NCBI GenBank assembly: GCA_015485595.1
Contig: WFTH01000038.1
Span: 1 to 14,291, forward strand
Direction of reading: 5' to 3'
DNA length: 14,291 nucleotides
Source of the DNA: Candidatus Microgenomates bacterium
Lineage (GTDB): Bacteria > Patescibacteriota > Microgenomatia > UBA1400 > PJMF01
Part shown: in pieces, positions 13,009 through 14,291 of the stretch
Numbering within the stretch: the stretch's first letter is position 1
Layout of the letters: the number at the start of each line of letters is the position of its first letter
Position numbers and translations under genes: made by a program
Notes under the pieces: model-generated
Told to the model about the DNA's origin: nothing
Database searches by the model: none
The model's input: the letters and a program-made list of their open reading frames with translations, nothing else

Positions 13009-14291
13009 TTAAAGCACTTCTTGCCAAACCTTAAGCGGTCGTTTGAGGATTTCTGGAGTGTTAACCGACAGGCTGGGTCTGTAAACAAAGACCTCGCTGG
13101 GGTTATCCTTCCTAACAGCAGGGTTGCTAAAGCTTCGCTCAAGCTTGACACCACCAAGACCGATAAAACTACCGTGACCGATAAACTTCTTATCCTCAGC
13201 AGTGCCGTTAAAGGAGCGAATCACTAACTGACCGTCAGCACTATAAAACCCACCAAGATTCATCTTGTCCGGTGTGGTACTGACACTGGCAAAACCCACT
13301 TCTGGTGAGATGTAGATACTGCCGGAGACTATAAAGGCCACATAGGCTTGATCAGTCAGGTTAATAATCGTCTCCAGTCCAGCTGAGTTATTTATAACCA
13401 GATCACCGTCTACAAAGATAACGTAGGCTACGTTTGCTGCTGGCGTCCAGGTACTGTTTAGATCTAGAGTCAGATCGCCAACCCTCCTGGCCAACTTAAG
13501 ATTAGTGCCACTTACACCACTGAACTGACCTAAAAGCCCGTCAGAAAACTGACTGACCACTCCGGCAGAGCTGACTGCTCCGGTTGAGTCTTGGGTCAGT
13601 TCAAAAACCGAGTTAAGATCGAGTTGATTTGAGATAAGTGATTTAAAGTAAGCCGAGTCAAACAACTTAGCCTGAGAGATGTTCGTAGCGTAAGCTAAGG
13701 GATGATCGTCGTTTGACTCTAAACTACCCAAGTTACTGCTGGTCTGAGTCTGATCTACCACCACGATCGAGGCGCTGTCTCCATCGGTTAGCGGCAAGCC
13801 GGCGTTTTTATCTACCAGCTGGGTGATCGAGTCGATCGTAGCCAAGGCAGTGTTTAAAGTAAAGTCAAACATCGACCTAAGTTGGTTCTTGGCATAAGCT
13901 AGACCACTGTTAATCTGCCACCAACCATAAACTTGACAACTAGTACTGCAGTAGCTCTTACCGTTAGCCGTACCTTCATCACACTCTTCTCCTGTATCCA
14001 GGTTACCATCACCACAGGCTGGCACCGGCTCGTTATAGACAAAGTCATAGTTGCTTAAGTAACTGCCGATACTTAAAGTAGCCCCGCGTGAGAGTGGACT
14101 GGGTCCTTCATAACCAGGAATTGTCTGGGCTTTGATCAGAACCGACCAACCTCCAGGCGCAGACAGTCGGAAAGCGTTTTGGGTGCTGGTTTCTGTAGGC
14201 ACATCAACCGGTGGAACGGATAGGTTATAGACTCCTGGTCTAATCTGACCCCCGTTACCACTGTAGCTAATGTACTTTGGGTAGATCATGA
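13009..14291 (-). CDS. Secreted surface protein with DUF4215-like cysteine motif, C-terminal part
   Basis: The frame runs off the right edge. An ATG at 14289 exists, but the chain there (MIYPKYISYSGNGG) lacks a signal peptide, so the true start is probably outside the window. The 426 visible residues begin with a beta-rich segment (1-85). Then comes CGDGNLDTGEECDEG...CSTSC (92-118), the Myxococcus cysteine-rich repeat (DUF4215) pattern, seen once with four cysteines. A Ser/Asn/Thr-rich central part leads into a beta-repeat region (about 270-400) with phrases such as VIFVDGDLVI, AFIVSGSIYI, GGFYSADGQLVI and GHGSFIGLGGVKLER. These suggest a stacked beta or adhesin-like fold. It has no anchoring helix or sorting signal at the C-terminus (ending LKRPLKVWQEVL). 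Probably extracellular; function unknown. It ends 55 bases before thyA. Confidence 0.72.
   Translation of the reverse strand, partial: MIYPKYISYSGNGGQIRPGVYNLSVPPVDVPTETSTQNAFRLSAPGGWSVLIKAQTIPGYEGPSPLSRGATLSIGSYLSNYDFVYNEPVPACGDGNLDTGEECDEGTANGKSYCSTSCQVYGWWQINSGLAYAKNQLRSMFDFTLNTALATIDSITQLVDKNAGLPLTDGDSASIVVVDQTQTSSNLGSLESNDDHPLAYATNISQAKLFDSAYFKSLISNQLDLNSVFELTQDSTGAVSSAGVVSQFSDGLLGQFSGVSGTNLKLARRVGDLTLDLNSTWTPAANVAYVIFVDGDLVINNSAGLETIINLTDQAYVAFIVSGSIYISPEVGFASVSTTPDKMNLGGFYSADGQLVIRSFNGTAEDKKFIGHGSFIGLGGVKLERSFSNPAVRKDNPSEVFVYRPSLSVNTPEILKRPLKVWQEVL

Noticed and set aside
1..14291. CRISPR array, insertion sequence, or prophage genes
   Set aside because: No regularly spaced repeats, transposase, integrase or phage structural motifs are visible.

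Overview
The window is a compact stretch of bacterial chromosome with 14 protein genes, short intergenic gaps and no RNA genes, insertion sequences or CRISPR arrays that I can see. It suggests a small-genome bacterium of the Candidate Phyla Radiation (Patescibacteria, perhaps Microgenomates). The reasons are the divergent housekeeping enzymes, the many short simple-sequence intergenic repeats, the scarcity of Shine-Dalgarno sites, and an uncharacterised surface protein. This placement is an inference from style, not a database match. All 14 visible stop codons are TAA (9) or TAG (5); none is TGA.

Layout. Bases 1-157 are repeat-rich and non-coding. On the minus strand, read right to left from 4557 to 158, come dut (dUTPase), a large protein whose N-terminal half looks Maf-like, tmk (thymidylate kinase), recR, hpf (ribosome hibernation factor), and a small charged coiled-coil protein. 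A clear intrinsic terminator separates recR from hpf. A dihydrofolate reductase family gene (minus, start 5249) and an HxGH nucleotidyltransferase (plus, start 5292) diverge from a 42-bp promoter region. The nucleotidyltransferase is followed by a long two-domain dCMP deaminase. An RND efflux pump (1133 aa) and its membrane-fusion adaptor lie on the minus strand, headed by a small Phd/YefM-like protein with no toxin partner. Beyond them are a divergent thymidylate synthase and the C-terminal part of a secreted protein with a DUF4215-type cysteine motif, cut by the window end.

How the genes fit together. Five genes form an almost complete dTMP route. dCMP deaminase and dUTPase supply dUMP, ThyA methylates it, the DHFR-family enzyme could regenerate folate, and Tmk makes dTDP. 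The Maf-like protein between tmk and dut could be a further nucleotide-pool enzyme, but that is inference. The phd-adaptor-RND set looks like a self-regulated export operon. It is unusual if the cell has a single membrane.

Most notable observations: the Maf-like protein; a degenerate nucleotidyltransferase-like N-terminus on the deaminase; a ThyA that lacks most canonical phosphate-binding arginines; probable leaderless promoters at several genes; a 9-base motif confined to gene boundaries; and two extra membrane helices in the RND pump.
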